A stretch of 39,333 nucleotides of DNA from Agrococcus sp. HG114 (GTDB lineage Bacteria; Actinomycetota; Actinomycetes; Actinomycetales; Microbacteriaceae). The position numbers and the translations under genes were made by a program. The notes below the pieces were generated by a model, which had not been told where the DNA came from, searched no databases, and saw nothing but the letters and a program-made list of their open reading frames with translations. This document shows, piece by piece, positions 39,298 through 39,333 of this stretch; position 1 is the stretch's first letter; each line of letters opens with the position of its first letter. Location of the stretch: the NCBI RefSeq assembly GCF_024723325.1, contig NZ_JANQCH010000006.1, positions 1 to 39,333 of the forward strand, in the 5' to 3' direction.

Positions 39298-39333
39298 CCG
39301 CAGTGCGCCTCCGCGCCCGGCGCGACCGCGCAT

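Overview
The window reads as chromosome of a high-GC actinobacterium, most likely family Microbacteriaceae. The clues are strongly GC-ending codons, an Lsr2 nucleoid protein, a CydD-type ABC exporter, a maltokinase of the Mak/Pep2 type, a deazaflavin-dependent nitroreductase-like protein and CWB2 wall-binding repeats. I could not run a search, so the genus is not assigned. Genes are densely packed: no stretch longer than about 200 bases lacks a gene, and I saw no tRNA, rRNA, CRISPR array, prophage or intact insertion sequence.

Layout. 1-1579 (-): cydD, cut by the window edge. 1768-4778: a first low-molecular-weight tyrosine phosphatase, two small redox proteins and an unidentified membrane-anchored protein. 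4903-10121 (+): acyltransferase-3/SGNH O-acyltransferase, second phosphatase, Wzc-like co-polymerase/BY-kinase and a membrane-anchored BNR-repeat protein. 10144-14159 (-): four coupled genes matching WbpA, WbpB, WbpE and WbpD, a pathway to UDP-2,3-diacetamido-2,3-dideoxy-glucuronic acid. 14324-16800 (+): Wzx flippase and Wzy polymerase. 16801-22313 (-): five genes chained by four-base overlaps, PglF-, PglE-, PglC- and PglD-like plus a GT4 glycosyltransferase; this is a bacillosamine-type pathway with its initiating phosphoglycosyl transferase. 22490-23806 (+): galU and lsr2. 23941-31506 (-): maltokinase, a trypsin-CAP fusion protease, a DUF4349 lipoprotein, a TetR regulator with a coiled-coil tail, an aldo/keto reductase and an MFS transporter. 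31671-34118 (+): a secreted CWB2 wall protein. 34181-39285 (-): a small lipoprotein, a small membrane protein and HrpA helicase.

How it works together. From 4.9 to 23.4 kb the genes form a nearly complete Wzx/Wzy capsule or exopolysaccharide system. PglF/E/D would make UDP-di-N-acetylbacillosamine and PglC would load it on undecaprenyl phosphate. WbpA/B/E/D would make the second diacetamido sugar, a uronic acid. The GT4 enzyme would extend the unit, Wzx flip it, Wzy polymerise it, Wzc and the phosphatases control chain length, and the O-acyltransferase decorate it. With only one PGT and one ordinary glycosyltransferase, the repeat unit may be very short.

Two signals run across the window. 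First, many genes start exactly six bases after a -10-like hexamer, most often TAG[C/G][C/G]T, which suggests widespread leaderless transcription and settles several start codons. Second, a roughly 40-base element (GTCTCGATGCG, variable hairpin, TGCTCGAC, then CGG) occurs four times, each 20-37 bases after a minus-strand stop codon. It also occurs as an inverted pair inside the reading frame of hrpA.
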